Assembly (NCBI GenBank): GCA_030432235.1
Contig: JAUIHT010000005.1
Coordinates: 430,319-494,318 of the forward strand
Origin: Verrucomicrobiia bacterium
Lineage (GTDB): Bacteria > Verrucomicrobiota > Verrucomicrobiia > Opitutales > Cerasicoccaceae
DNA length: 64,000 nucleotides
Direction of reading: 5' to 3'
Both the position numbers and the translations under genes were made by a program. Under the pieces are notes generated by a model, which made no database searches, was not told where the DNA came from, and saw nothing but the letters and a program-made list of their open reading frames with translations. This document shows positions 44,484 to 52,413 of the stretch, in pieces (the stretch's first letter is position 1; the number at the start of each line of letters is the position of its first letter).

Positions 44484-45487
44484 AAACCGTCATCACCCTT
44501 TGCCTTCTGTGCCTCGTCGTCACCCTCCACGCCAAGTTCCCGGAGGACTTCTCCGAGCCGCTGCACACCATCGCCTTTGGGTCCTGTAACGACCAGAAAA
44601 TGCCGCAGCCGCTCTGGCCGGTCATTGCGGAGACCGACCCCGACCTATGGATTTGGATGGGCGACAACATCTACGCCGACACCGACGACATGGCCGTCAT
44701 GAAGGCCAAATACGACAAGCAGAAGGCCGAGCCGGGCTATGCCGACTTCGCCGAGGACACGCCTATCGTCGGCACCTGGGACGACCACGACTACGGCCAG
44801 AACAACGCCGGCTCCTGGTACGCGAAGAAGGCCGAGAGCCAGCAGCTCGCCCTCGACTTCATGGATGTGCCGCCGGACGATCCTCGCCGCACACGCGAGG
44901 GCATTTACGGCAGCTACACCTTCGGCCCCGAGGGCAAGCAGGTCAAGGTGCTGCTCATCGACGACCGCTATCACGCCGACAAGCCCGGCCCCCGCGCCAA
45001 CCTGCTCGGCGAGGCGCAATGGCAATGGCTCCAGGAGGAGTTGCTTGCCAGCAAGGCGCAGCTAAACCTCATCGTCTCCGGCATCCAGGTGCTACCCGAG
45101 CAGCACAAGTACGAGAAGTGGTCCAACTTTGCGAAGACACGCCAGGCACTACTCTACTTTATCCTCGAAAAGGAAATCCCCGGCGTGGTCTTCCTCAGCG
45201 GTGACCGCCATATCCACGAAATCTCCGTCAAGAGTGACTCCGAGACGCCCTATGCCCTCGTCGACATCACCTCCAGCGGCATGACCCACGTCTGGCGCAA
45301 CTTCCCCGGCGAACCCAACTACTACCGCCACGGCCCCGGCCACGACGAGCTCGGCTTCGGCCTCATGACTATCGACTGGGACGCCGAGCCGGCCACCGTC
45401 ACCTTCCAAATCCGCGACGCCGAGAACAAGGTGGCCAACCAGCTCACGCTTACGCTGGACAGCCTGCAATCCCACTTGGCGAAGTAG
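44480..45487 (+). CDS. PhoD-like alkaline phosphatase/phosphodiesterase
   Basis: A 335-residue exported metallo-phosphatase. Signal MKTVITLCLLCLVVTLHA. PhoD-family motifs: IAFGSCNDQKMPQPLWPVI, DLWIWMGDNIYADTDDM, IVGTWDDHDYGQNNAG, VKVLLIDDRYHAD, and VVFLSGDRHIHEI (His and Asp metal ligands). The family removes phosphate from esters outside the cytoplasm, often under phosphate starvation. It overlaps the beta-lactamase-fold gene by ATGA and is therefore translated with it. Convergent with the GspG-like gene, three bases apart. Confidence 0.9.
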   Translation: MKTVITLCLLCLVVTLHAKFPEDFSEPLHTIAFGSCNDQKMPQPLWPVIAETDPDLWIWMGDNIYADTDDMAVMKAKYDKQKAEPGYADFAEDTPIVGTWDDHDYGQNNAGSWYAKKAESQQLALDFMDVPPDDPRRTREGIYGSYTFGPEGKQVKVLLIDDRYHADKPGPRANLLGEAQWQWLQEELLASKAQLNLIVSGIQVLPEQHKYEKWSNFAKTRQALLYFILEKEIPGVVFLSGDRHIHEISVKSDSETPYALVDITSSGMTHVWRNFPGEPNYYRHGPGHDELGFGLMTIDWDAEPATVTFQIRDAENKVANQLTLTLDSLQSHLAK

Positions 45488-45490
45488 GGT

Positions 45491-45907
45491 TTACTGAAAA
45501 CCATCCCGCTTGCGGATATCATCGTCACTGACTACGCCGTCGGGCCCCAGTGAGAAGAGATCATAGCCCCCTTCATTGGCCACTCCGGGGTAGCGGTACT
45601 GAAAAGAATTTCCCCATGGGTCAATCAGCACTTTGCTGAGATACGGTCCAGTCCAAGTGGCTTCTTTACCAAGTGGACAAACCCAGAGAATGGACAGCCC
45701 TTCCTCGGTACTGGGATAGTCGCCCGTTTTCATTTTATGTGACGCCAAGCCCGTATTGAGCGCCGCGAGATAACCATACACAATCATTTCATCTTTGTCG
45801 TCGCCATAAAAGGTATGCGACGAGAGATACCTCCAGCCACCAACAAGCGCGACTATGATAGACGCCAAAACGACAATCGGAATAACCCATTTGGGAAATT
45901 TCTTCAT
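45491..45907 (-). CDS. GspG-like protein without prepilin signal
   Basis: A 138-residue protein. The C-terminal region is clearly from major pseudopilin GspG: GDYPSTEEGLSILWVCP, WTGPYLSKVLIDPWGNSFQY, RYPGVANEGGYDLFSLGPDG (calcium-loop region). The N-terminus, however, is a plain membrane anchor (KKFPKWVIPIVVLASIIVAL) without the G|FTLIE prepilin site. It is thus likely an inner-membrane protein, not an assembled pilin. ATG 45907 follows a TTG. A close paralogue lies directly upstream at 45976. No other type II secretion gene is nearby. Confidence 0.75.
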   Translation of the reverse strand: MKKFPKWVIPIVVLASIIVALVGGWRYLSSHTFYGDDKDEMIVYGYLAALNTGLASHKMKTGDYPSTEEGLSILWVCPLGKEATWTGPYLSKVLIDPWGNSFQYRYPGVANEGGYDLFSLGPDGVVSDDDIRKRDGFQ

Positions 45908-45975
45908 CAAAGTCCTAAACCCCTCTCTGTAAGTATCGTTGCATGCTCGGCTAGATCTGCTTGGACCAATAAAGC

Positions 45976-46383
45976 CTACCAGTTACGGGCGTCGTCGTCG
46001 CTAATCACACCATCCTCACCAAGCGACCAGATATCGTAACCATCCTTATTGTGGATACCGGGATAGCGGTATTGGTAGGGATGTCCCCATGGGTCGATGA
46101 CTTCTCTTTCGATATACGGCCCCTTCCATGCCTCTTCCTTACCGGGTGGACACTCGACAAGCGCATGTAGCCCTTCTTGGGTCGTAGGATAGTCGCCATT
46201 GTTCAATTTATAGGCCAGCAATGGAGCATTCAATGTTTCGTTAACCATTATCTCTGCAACGGGCGTGGGGCCGCAATCAAACACCGTATTTGCCCATGCA
46301 ATATATCCCACGACAGCCGTGAAGAGGAGCGCGGTAATTGAGAGCCCAATGATCAGGAGAATGCTTCTAACAGATTTCTTCAT
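45976..46383 (-). CDS. GspG-like protein without prepilin signal (paralogue)
   Basis: A 135-residue protein with the same plan as its neighbour: membrane anchor (VRSILLIIGLSITALLFTAV), then GDYPTTQEGLHALVECPPG, WKGPYIEREVIDPWGHPYQY and YDIWSLGEDGVISDDD. It lacks a prepilin cleavage site. The pair probably arose by tandem duplication. Function unknown; a stand-alone use of the GspG fold, or a part of an unlinked secretion machine, is possible. Confidence 0.75.
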   Translation of the reverse strand: MKKSVRSILLIIGLSITALLFTAVVGYIAWANTVFDCGPTPVAEIMVNETLNAPLLAYKLNNGDYPTTQEGLHALVECPPGKEEAWKGPYIEREVIDPWGHPYQYRYPGIHNKDGYDIWSLGEDGVISDDDARNW

Positions 46384-46406
46384 CCAGGGCCTAAACCCCG
46401 TGTCGT

Positions 46407-47549
46407 CTAGTAACGTTGCATGCTCGGCTCGATTTCCTCGGCCCAGGAGTGGATGCCGCCGATGACGCTCTGGGCCTGCTCGTAACCCTGCCGGCGCAGG
46501 AACTCGGTGGCACGCAGACTGCGCATGCCGTGGTGACAGTAGACCAGCAGCGGCTTGTCCTTGGGCAGGTCGGAGAAGCGTTGCGGCAGTTCCTTCAGCG
46601 GGATGAGGCGGGAGCCTGTCACCTGGCAGATGTCCGCCTCGTAAGGTTCGCGCACGTCCAGCAGGACAGCCCCGTTGTTGGCTTCCAGCACGGCTTTGGC
46701 CGCGTGGACGTCTATTTCGATTTCGGATTCGCTCATGTCAGGTTCGGTTTCACAGGTAAATTCGTAGTTGGCCGCGTCCAGTGTGGTGATGCCTGGCTGC
46801 GCGCCGCAAAGGGGACAGGCCGGGTCGGGCTTGACGCGGATTGTGGTCTGGCGCTGCGTAAGGGTGTCGAGCACCAGCAGCCGGCCGCGTAGGGGCTCGC
46901 CGATGCCCATGATGAGCTTGAGCGCCTCCAGGGCCTGGGTGCTGCCAACCGTCCCGCAGAGCGCGCCGAAGACCCCGGCCTCGTCGCAGTTGGGCACCTC
47001 GCCGGGCGCGGGCATCCTGGGGAAGAGGCAGCGATAGCAGGGGCCGCCGCTGGCGGGATCGAAAACCGACACCTGCCCCTCGAACTGAAAAATGCTGCCG
47101 TAGACCAGCGGTTTGCCCGCCAGGAAGGCCGCGTCGTTGTTCAGGTAGCGCGTGGGGAAGTTGTCTGTGCCGTCGAGGATGACGTCGTACTGGCCGAACA
47201 GCTCGCGGGTGTTGTCCACCGTGACTCCCTCGGGGTGCGGGACCAGCTCCACGCCGGAGTTGAGGGCCCGCAGGCGCTCCATGGCGGAGTCCAGCTTCGG
47301 CCCACCAACGCCCGCCTCCGTGTGGATGATTTGCCGCTGGAGATTGTGCGCCTCAACCTTGTCGAAGTCCGCCAGGCCGATACGCCCCACCCCGGCCGCC
47401 GCCAGATAGAGCGCCGCCGGGCTGCCCAGGCCGCCCATACCGATGACCAGTACACTGCCAGCCCTGAGACGCTCCTGCCCCGCCTGGCCGACCTCCTGCA
47501 GGCGCAGGTGGCGCGAATAACGCGAAAGCTCTTCGGGTGTTAGTGCCAT
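46407..47549 (-). CDS. moeB: MoeB/ThiF adenylyltransferase with C-terminal rhodanese domain
   Basis: A 380-residue E1-like enzyme. The N-terminal RYSRHLRLQEVGQAGQERLR and ATP site VLVIGMGGLGSPAALYLAAA are typical; zinc cysteines are CYRC and CPLC; EGQVSVFDP is conserved. It adenylates the C-terminus of MoaD or ThiS. From about residue 275 a rhodanese domain follows (VLLDVREPYEADIC, active-site loop CHHGMRS), which supplies sulfur. This fused form serves molybdopterin and thiamine/tRNA sulfur transfer in many bacteria; which one is used here is open. Divergent from the GSCFA gene. Confidence 0.92.
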   Translation of the reverse strand: MALTPEELSRYSRHLRLQEVGQAGQERLRAGSVLVIGMGGLGSPAALYLAAAGVGRIGLADFDKVEAHNLQRQIIHTEAGVGGPKLDSAMERLRALNSGVELVPHPEGVTVDNTRELFGQYDVILDGTDNFPTRYLNNDAAFLAGKPLVYGSIFQFEGQVSVFDPASGGPCYRCLFPRMPAPGEVPNCDEAGVFGALCGTVGSTQALEALKLIMGIGEPLRGRLLVLDTLTQRQTTIRVKPDPACPLCGAQPGITTLDAANYEFTCETEPDMSESEIEIDVHAAKAVLEANNGAVLLDVREPYEADICQVTGSRLIPLKELPQRFSDLPKDKPLLVYCHHGMRSLRATEFLRRQGYEQAQSVIGGIHSWAEEIEPSMQRY

Positions 47550-47653
47550 CTATTGACTGTGCTACAGGCCTATGTGCAAATCAAGCCACAGATAAAGAAG
47601 ACTGCTTATAGCCTCTCCTGGTGATCTCTGTCCTTCCCGTACTTGACAAGAAA

Positions 47654-48757
47654 ATGGCCGAATCTACTATTAATGCGATGAGTCCATACCAAGGATTGCC
47701 CGACCGTGCTTTCTGGAAACCCGCCGTTGCGATGAAGCACGCCTTGGATATAGAGGAGCTTTGGGATCCTAAATTTCCAATATACCAAAGGCAAAGAGTC
47801 GTCACCTTCGGTTCGTGCTTTGCTCAACACTTTGGGAAAGCATTGGCTAAAAACCAGTTTAGCTGGTACAACTGCGAGCTAGGACCTCCATTCCTTTCTC
47901 CAGCTTTGAATCTCAAATATAATTACGGTGTTTTTTCCAGTCGCACCGGTAACATATATACAGCCTCTTTGTTGAGACAATGGACTAAGTGGGCTCTAGG
48001 TAAGGTCGAGAGCCCGAACGAGGTTTGGGAAAAAAACGGGCGATTTTATGATCCTTTCAGGCCCAACATCGAGCCAGAAGGATTTGCCAGTGTAGCAGAG
48101 TTGCATGCATCCCGGGACTATACGATCCGTTGCTTTGGTGACTGCATTAGAAAGACGGCCATATTCGTCTTCACCCTTGGGCTAACCGAAAGCTGGATGA
48201 ACTCAAAACATGGCTATGAATACCCGATGTGTCCAGGCACAGTAGCGGGTGAGTTTGATAAAGATGCGCATGTCTTCAAAAATCAGGATTACGAGTACAT
48301 CCGGGACGCCCTGCAAGAGACGATTTCGCTGATGAAAACGGAGAACCCAAGGCTAAGGTTTCTGTTTACCGTTTCACCGGTCCCGCTGACGGCGACCTAT
48401 TCCCCCAAGCATGTACTGGTGGCGACGATGGGATCCAAATCAATTCTCCGCGCCGTGGCCGATAAAATTGTCGAGAGCCATATCTTTGCAGATTACTTCC
48501 CTTCCTATGAAATAATTAACAGCCCGGCTTTCAAGGGCATGTTCTTCGAACCTAACTTAAGAAGCGTATCGCCGCACGGTGTCGAGTTTGTCATGAAAAG
48601 CTTCTTCGGTAATTTAGTCCGTAAATTCGGCAACCAAGTAATTGCCAAGAAGAACATACCCAGCCCCAAGAAAGTTGAAAAAACAGCGGATGAAATCGTC
48701 TGCGAAGAAGAAATCCTTGCTGCTTTTGCTAATACTAAGGGGAATAAAGAGAAGTAA
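47654..48757 (+). CDS. GSCFA-domain protein
   Basis: A 367-residue protein of the GSCFA family (PF08885): the eponymous block reads VVTFGSCFAQHFGKAL, then FVFTLGLTESWMN and RFLFTVSPVPLTATYS. The family is related to SGNH hydrolases and is often linked to surface polysaccharide; its activity is not established. ATG 47654 was chosen over an in-frame GTG at 47621. The sequence is visibly richer in A/T and in codons such as ATA and AAA than its neighbours, which suggests transfer. The next gene encodes a second SGNH-like protein. Confidence 0.85.
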   Translation: MAESTINAMSPYQGLPDRAFWKPAVAMKHALDIEELWDPKFPIYQRQRVVTFGSCFAQHFGKALAKNQFSWYNCELGPPFLSPALNLKYNYGVFSSRTGNIYTASLLRQWTKWALGKVESPNEVWEKNGRFYDPFRPNIEPEGFASVAELHASRDYTIRCFGDCIRKTAIFVFTLGLTESWMNSKHGYEYPMCPGTVAGEFDKDAHVFKNQDYEYIRDALQETISLMKTENPRLRFLFTVSPVPLTATYSPKHVLVATMGSKSILRAVADKIVESHIFADYFPSYEIINSPAFKGMFFEPNLRSVSPHGVEFVMKSFFGNLVRKFGNQVIAKKNIPSPKKVEKTADEIVCEEEILAAFANTKGNKEK

Positions 48758-48797
48758 GAACTCATTATATAGCGAATCACTCCCATTTCCTAACTGC

Positions 48798-49523
48798 ATG
48801 ATCTACATTATTGGCAATTCCCATACCAGCGCGATTCGAAGAGGCTTGGAGATGATAGACCAACCTAGTGTGGAAATCTGCGCCTTTCCCATAGGCCCGA
48901 CTCCGATTGAACTGGAACCCATTGCACGCCTAAAAAACAAGCAACTGCATTTCAATGATGAAGTGGCCAGGAATCGATTTAAAAAAATGACGGGCGATGC
49001 CTGCATTACAAAGGGGCTCTCGATTGGTATCTGCATGGGCACCCATACCGCCAGAATATACTCACACAAGTTCTGGGAAAATGCCGAGCCGAGTGCTATC
49101 GCTCTCAAGGGCAAGCAATCGATTACGGACAAAGTCATGAGGGATATCTTCTATAAGGATCAGCATAAAGTGAGAGTCTTCATCAAAAATGTGGCATCCT
49201 TGGGTAACAAGGTCTTTGTCGTATCCGCCCCACCTATCCGACTGGACCATACCTGCCTTGCCTACGTACGAAGAGAGGTCGTCGAACATATAGATACGCT
49301 CGGCAGAAAGCTCTTTACCTATTGGTTGAAAAAAAACGGGATACCCTATGTTTCACCGCCTTCAGAAGCCTACCATGAAAACACGCCTTTTCTCAAAGAC
49401 GAACTAGCCCAAAAGTTTATCGCCAATGGGACCCATGATCCTCATCACGCCAACCCTGAATACGGCAAGCTCTTAGCCATGAAAATCATTAAAAAAGCCC
49501 AAGCCGGAGAAATCCTATCCTGA
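48798..49523 (+). CDS. SGNH-like hydrolase
   Basis: A 241-residue protein. Start motif MIYIIGNSHTSAIRRGLEMI carries a GNSHT block in place of GDSL, and the C-terminal GTHDPHHANPEYGK has the Asp-x-x-His pair, so it fits the SGNH fold. KVFVVSAPPIRLDHTC in the centre is a typical strand. No signal peptide. It shares the A/T-rich composition of the GSCFA gene 40 bp upstream and probably acts with it, perhaps on glycan acyl groups (inference). ATG 48798 was preferred because earlier in-frame codons lie inside the GSCFA gene. Confidence 0.7.
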   Translation: MIYIIGNSHTSAIRRGLEMIDQPSVEICAFPIGPTPIELEPIARLKNKQLHFNDEVARNRFKKMTGDACITKGLSIGICMGTHTARIYSHKFWENAEPSAIALKGKQSITDKVMRDIFYKDQHKVRVFIKNVASLGNKVFVVSAPPIRLDHTCLAYVRREVVEHIDTLGRKLFTYWLKKNGIPYVSPPSEAYHENTPFLKDELAQKFIANGTHDPHHANPEYGKLLAMKIIKKAQAGEILS

Positions 49524-49671
49524 GATTTCATTGTGATGGGCTGTAGCCAAATCCTATCGCGCTACCTTTCCAAGACGCAACGCGAAGACAACGCCTGTCA
49601 ACTGACCTCGAGATAACTTGGCGACACTTCGCAGGCAAAATCCGCTTATCATTATGGTTTGAAAGCGGCGC

Positions 49672-51528
49672 CTACCCCTTGGCGGGCGCTTCGAGCTCCA
49701 CGCCGTGGTATTTTAAAAACTCGAGGTGGCCTTCCGGGCCGAGGTAGCTTTTTAGCAGCCGCGGGTCGGACTTGGTCATGTCGACCACGATGAGCCCGTC
49801 GACGCAATTGCCGAACTCCTCGTCGACGTTGAAGGAAAGGAGCTGGCCGTTCATCTTGAGGTAGTGGCGCAGGAGCGTGGGGATACCCTTCTGGTCGGTT
49901 TCGATTTCGGAGATAATCGCGGAAATGTCGTCGATGTCATGGACGGACTGCAGCAGGGCCTGCTTCTGCTGGCCGCGCAAGCGCGGGCCGTCACGCGGGG
50001 GCTTGCGGGCCTTGACCAGTTGGGCCAGAGCCGGATCAAACTTTTCCTTTTGCAGGAATTTGACCATGAGGTCCTTGGAAATGGCGTTGTATTCGGCGCT
50101 GATGCTGACCGGGCCGAAGAGATACTTGTAACGCGGGTAGCGGACGAGGAACTGGCCGATGCCGCGCCAAAGAAGCAGGAGCGAGGCGTGCTTTTTCTGG
50201 TACTCGCTGGCGATGAAGGAACGGCCCATCTCCAGAGCCGGGTCCATGGCCTCGAGGAAGCCGGGCTTGAATTTGAACAGGGTCGTGGTGTAGAGGCCGC
50301 GCTTGCCGCGGGTGAGCAGGATTTCGTCCGTCGCGCCGATGCGGTAGGAGCCGACGATTTTGCGCGCGGCCTGGTCCCACATGAAGAGGTGGCGGTAGTA
50401 GACGTCGAAGCGGTCGAGGTCGGTGGGCTCGCCGGTGCCCTCGCCTACCTCGCGGAAGGTCTTTTCACGCAGGCGGCCGATTTCGTCGAGGAGGTTGGGA
50501 ATCTGCTCGGCGAAGGCGTAGGCCACGAGGAAATTACCGTGCTGGACCAGTACCTGTTCTTCCGGGAGGGAGTTGACCTCCTCCTCGAGCAGGTCCGGCG
50601 AAACAGGGTCGACGATGGGCTGCATCTCGCCCGTTTTCTTGGGGAGCTTGGGCAGGTGAAAGTGCTTGCGCGGCGCGGTCTCCTGCCGCTCCTTGAGCAG
50701 GTAGGTCTTCAGGCGCAGAAAAGCGGTCAGCTCGGCCGGGTCCTCCAGGTGGGCGAGTTTCTTGTAAATGAGCGGCTGGCCGATGCGCATGCGGAGCGTG
50801 ATGCCGTTGGCCTTCATCATCTCGCGCGGCAGCAGGAGTGTGCGCAGGCGCGGGTTGATCATCCCGGCGAGCTGGAAGAGCGGGCCGTTGCCCCCCTCGA
50901 AGTAGACCGGCACGACGCTGGCCTCGGTCTTGTGTACAAGCCGGCCGGTGTTGACGGACCACTGCGGGTCGGTCACCTGGCGCTCCTTGCGGTGGAAGTG
51001 AGACACGGTGCCGGAGGGGAACATCCCCACGCAGCCGCCCGCACGCAGGAAGCGGATGGTGTCCTTGAGCGCGGACAGGTTGCGCCGGGCGGACTCCCTG
51101 GTCTCGAAGGGGTCGACCCCGATGAGCCACGGCTTGATCTCCACCATGTGCGCGAGCAGGTAGTTGGCCATGACCTTGAAGTCGTCCCGCACCGTACCGA
51201 GCATGGCGCCGAAAGCCACGCCGTCCACGCCGCCGAAGGGGTGGTTGGTGACGACCAGCACCGGTCCCTCGCGCGGGATGCGCTCCAGGTCCTCGTCAGC
51301 CACCTCGTAGGAGATGTCCATGGACCGCTGGGCCTTGGCGTAGAAGTTCGTCGGGGAGGGATCGGCCCGCACGCGGTCGTAGGACTCGTTCAGGTAGCGC
51401 AAGCCCAGGAAACGCTCCAGCGGACCGTCGAAGGCGTTGAGCCAGCCCCACGCTTTTCCCTTGGGTAGCAGGGACGAGAGCGAGATCAACTGGGACGGCG
51501 TTTCCCCTTCAGACATTCCACCGTTCAT
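49672..51528 (-). CDS. Acyltransferase-GNAT fusion (OlsF-like ornithine lipid synthase candidate)
   Basis: A 618-residue two-domain protein. Residues about 60-290 are a PlsC-type acyltransferase with VVTNHPFGGVDGVAFGAML (a variant of the HxxxxD motif), GMFPSGTVSHFHRKE and VVPVYFEGGNG. Residues about 330-560 match OlsB-type N-acyltransferases (LVAYAFAEQIPNLLDEIGRL, FREVGEGTG, ARKIVGSYRIGATDEI, MGRSFIASEYQKKHASLLLL). The order O-acyltransferase then N-acyltransferase is that of OlsF, which makes ornithine lipids. An unrelated acyl-amino-acid product is also possible. Cytoplasmic, probably membrane-associated. Confidence 0.8.
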   Translation of the reverse strand: MNGGMSEGETPSQLISLSSLLPKGKAWGWLNAFDGPLERFLGLRYLNESYDRVRADPSPTNFYAKAQRSMDISYEVADEDLERIPREGPVLVVTNHPFGGVDGVAFGAMLGTVRDDFKVMANYLLAHMVEIKPWLIGVDPFETRESARRNLSALKDTIRFLRAGGCVGMFPSGTVSHFHRKERQVTDPQWSVNTGRLVHKTEASVVPVYFEGGNGPLFQLAGMINPRLRTLLLPREMMKANGITLRMRIGQPLIYKKLAHLEDPAELTAFLRLKTYLLKERQETAPRKHFHLPKLPKKTGEMQPIVDPVSPDLLEEEVNSLPEEQVLVQHGNFLVAYAFAEQIPNLLDEIGRLREKTFREVGEGTGEPTDLDRFDVYYRHLFMWDQAARKIVGSYRIGATDEILLTRGKRGLYTTTLFKFKPGFLEAMDPALEMGRSFIASEYQKKHASLLLLWRGIGQFLVRYPRYKYLFGPVSISAEYNAISKDLMVKFLQKEKFDPALAQLVKARKPPRDGPRLRGQQKQALLQSVHDIDDISAIISEIETDQKGIPTLLRHYLKMNGQLLSFNVDEEFGNCVDGLIVVDMTKSDPRLLKSYLGPEGHLEFLKYHGVELEAPAKG

Positions 51529-51570
51529 GCTGTCAGGCCAACCCGGGAAAACAAGCTTCGAATACGGGCT

Positions 51571-52359
51571 TCACTTCTTCGCCTCGGGCTGTTCCACCAC
51601 GGTCAGCCCCTCCGGGCGTTTGAAGTAAAAGCTGAGAATCCCGATGTTCAAATCCACTGCCTTGACGCGGACGACGGAAACCAACTCCCCATCCATGCGG
51701 TTTTCGACCCGGAAGGGCACCATGATGCCGTCCACCTCACGATAGTCGTAAAAGGACGTTTCCAGAACCGGCTGGCCGATATCGGGCCGGTAATTGCGCT
51801 GCACTTCTACGTAAGAGTACGCATTGAGGAAAATAGCGTACTGCTCCGGCGTAAAAATACTTGTAAGCCTGATTTGGTAAACCAGCTCGCCGGTGGCATC
51901 CAGGGCCACGCGCCCGAGCAATTCAGCCCGAAAATCCAGCTCATCGTAGGCCAGGAGTAAATCCTCGAAGCGCGCTTCACGCGCCAGCCAGTTGGTCTTA
52001 TCGCTGTTCAGGTGTGTGACCTTGTCCGATTCCGGATGCACGCGCCACTGCCAGCCGTCATCACCGTCGTAAACGATGACCGTCTCGGTGTCGTCCCTGT
52101 CGACTTCCATGCGCAGGCGCCCCTCCCGCTTATACAGGGCGAAATCCGCTTCCACATCACTTTCGGTCAGGGTGCCACGGACCTGGTAGCTGTTGAGCTT
52201 GCGATAAACATCCACTCGCCCGAGAGCCCGGGTGTGACGCCGCAACACCTCGTGGAGGAGCTCCCTGTCGTCGCCTGACTGCGCCTGAAGACCTGGCAGA
52301 GACCATCCAACAATCAGCAGACAAACGAGGCAAAAGAGAGCGCGGCGAAAGTTTTCCAA
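51571..52359 (-). CDS. LolA-like exported lipoprotein-sorting-type protein
   Basis: A 262-residue protein with signal peptide RALFCLVCLLIVGWSLPGLQ. The body is an antiparallel beta half-barrel (YQVRGTLTESDVEADFALYK, GRLRMEVDRDDTETVIVYDG, DGIMVPFRVENRMDGELVSV) as in LolA/outer-membrane lipoprotein-sorting family proteins. The start appears to be TTG (52357-52359); no ATG lies near. True LolA is about 200 residues, so a general lipid or lipoprotein carrier role is only suggested. It is 42 bp upstream of the acyltransferase fusion on the same strand, and divergent from the mutase. Confidence 0.7.
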   Translation of the reverse strand: MENFRRALFCLVCLLIVGWSLPGLQAQSGDDRELLHEVLRRHTRALGRVDVYRKLNSYQVRGTLTESDVEADFALYKREGRLRMEVDRDDTETVIVYDGDDGWQWRVHPESDKVTHLNSDKTNWLAREARFEDLLLAYDELDFRAELLGRVALDATGELVYQIRLTSIFTPEQYAIFLNAYSYVEVQRNYRPDIGQPVLETSFYDYREVDGIMVPFRVENRMDGELVSVVRVKAVDLNIGILSFYFKRPEGLTVVEQPEAKK

Positions 52360-52413
52360 GTCTTAACAAATTAAGGATTTCCAGCCTTGCGGCAAGCGGT
52401 TTAACGTAGGGGC

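Noticed and set aside
49864..51468. Plus-strand open frame of 534 codons opposite the acyltransferase fusion
   Set aside because: Antisense to a protein with recognised PlsC and OlsB-type motifs.
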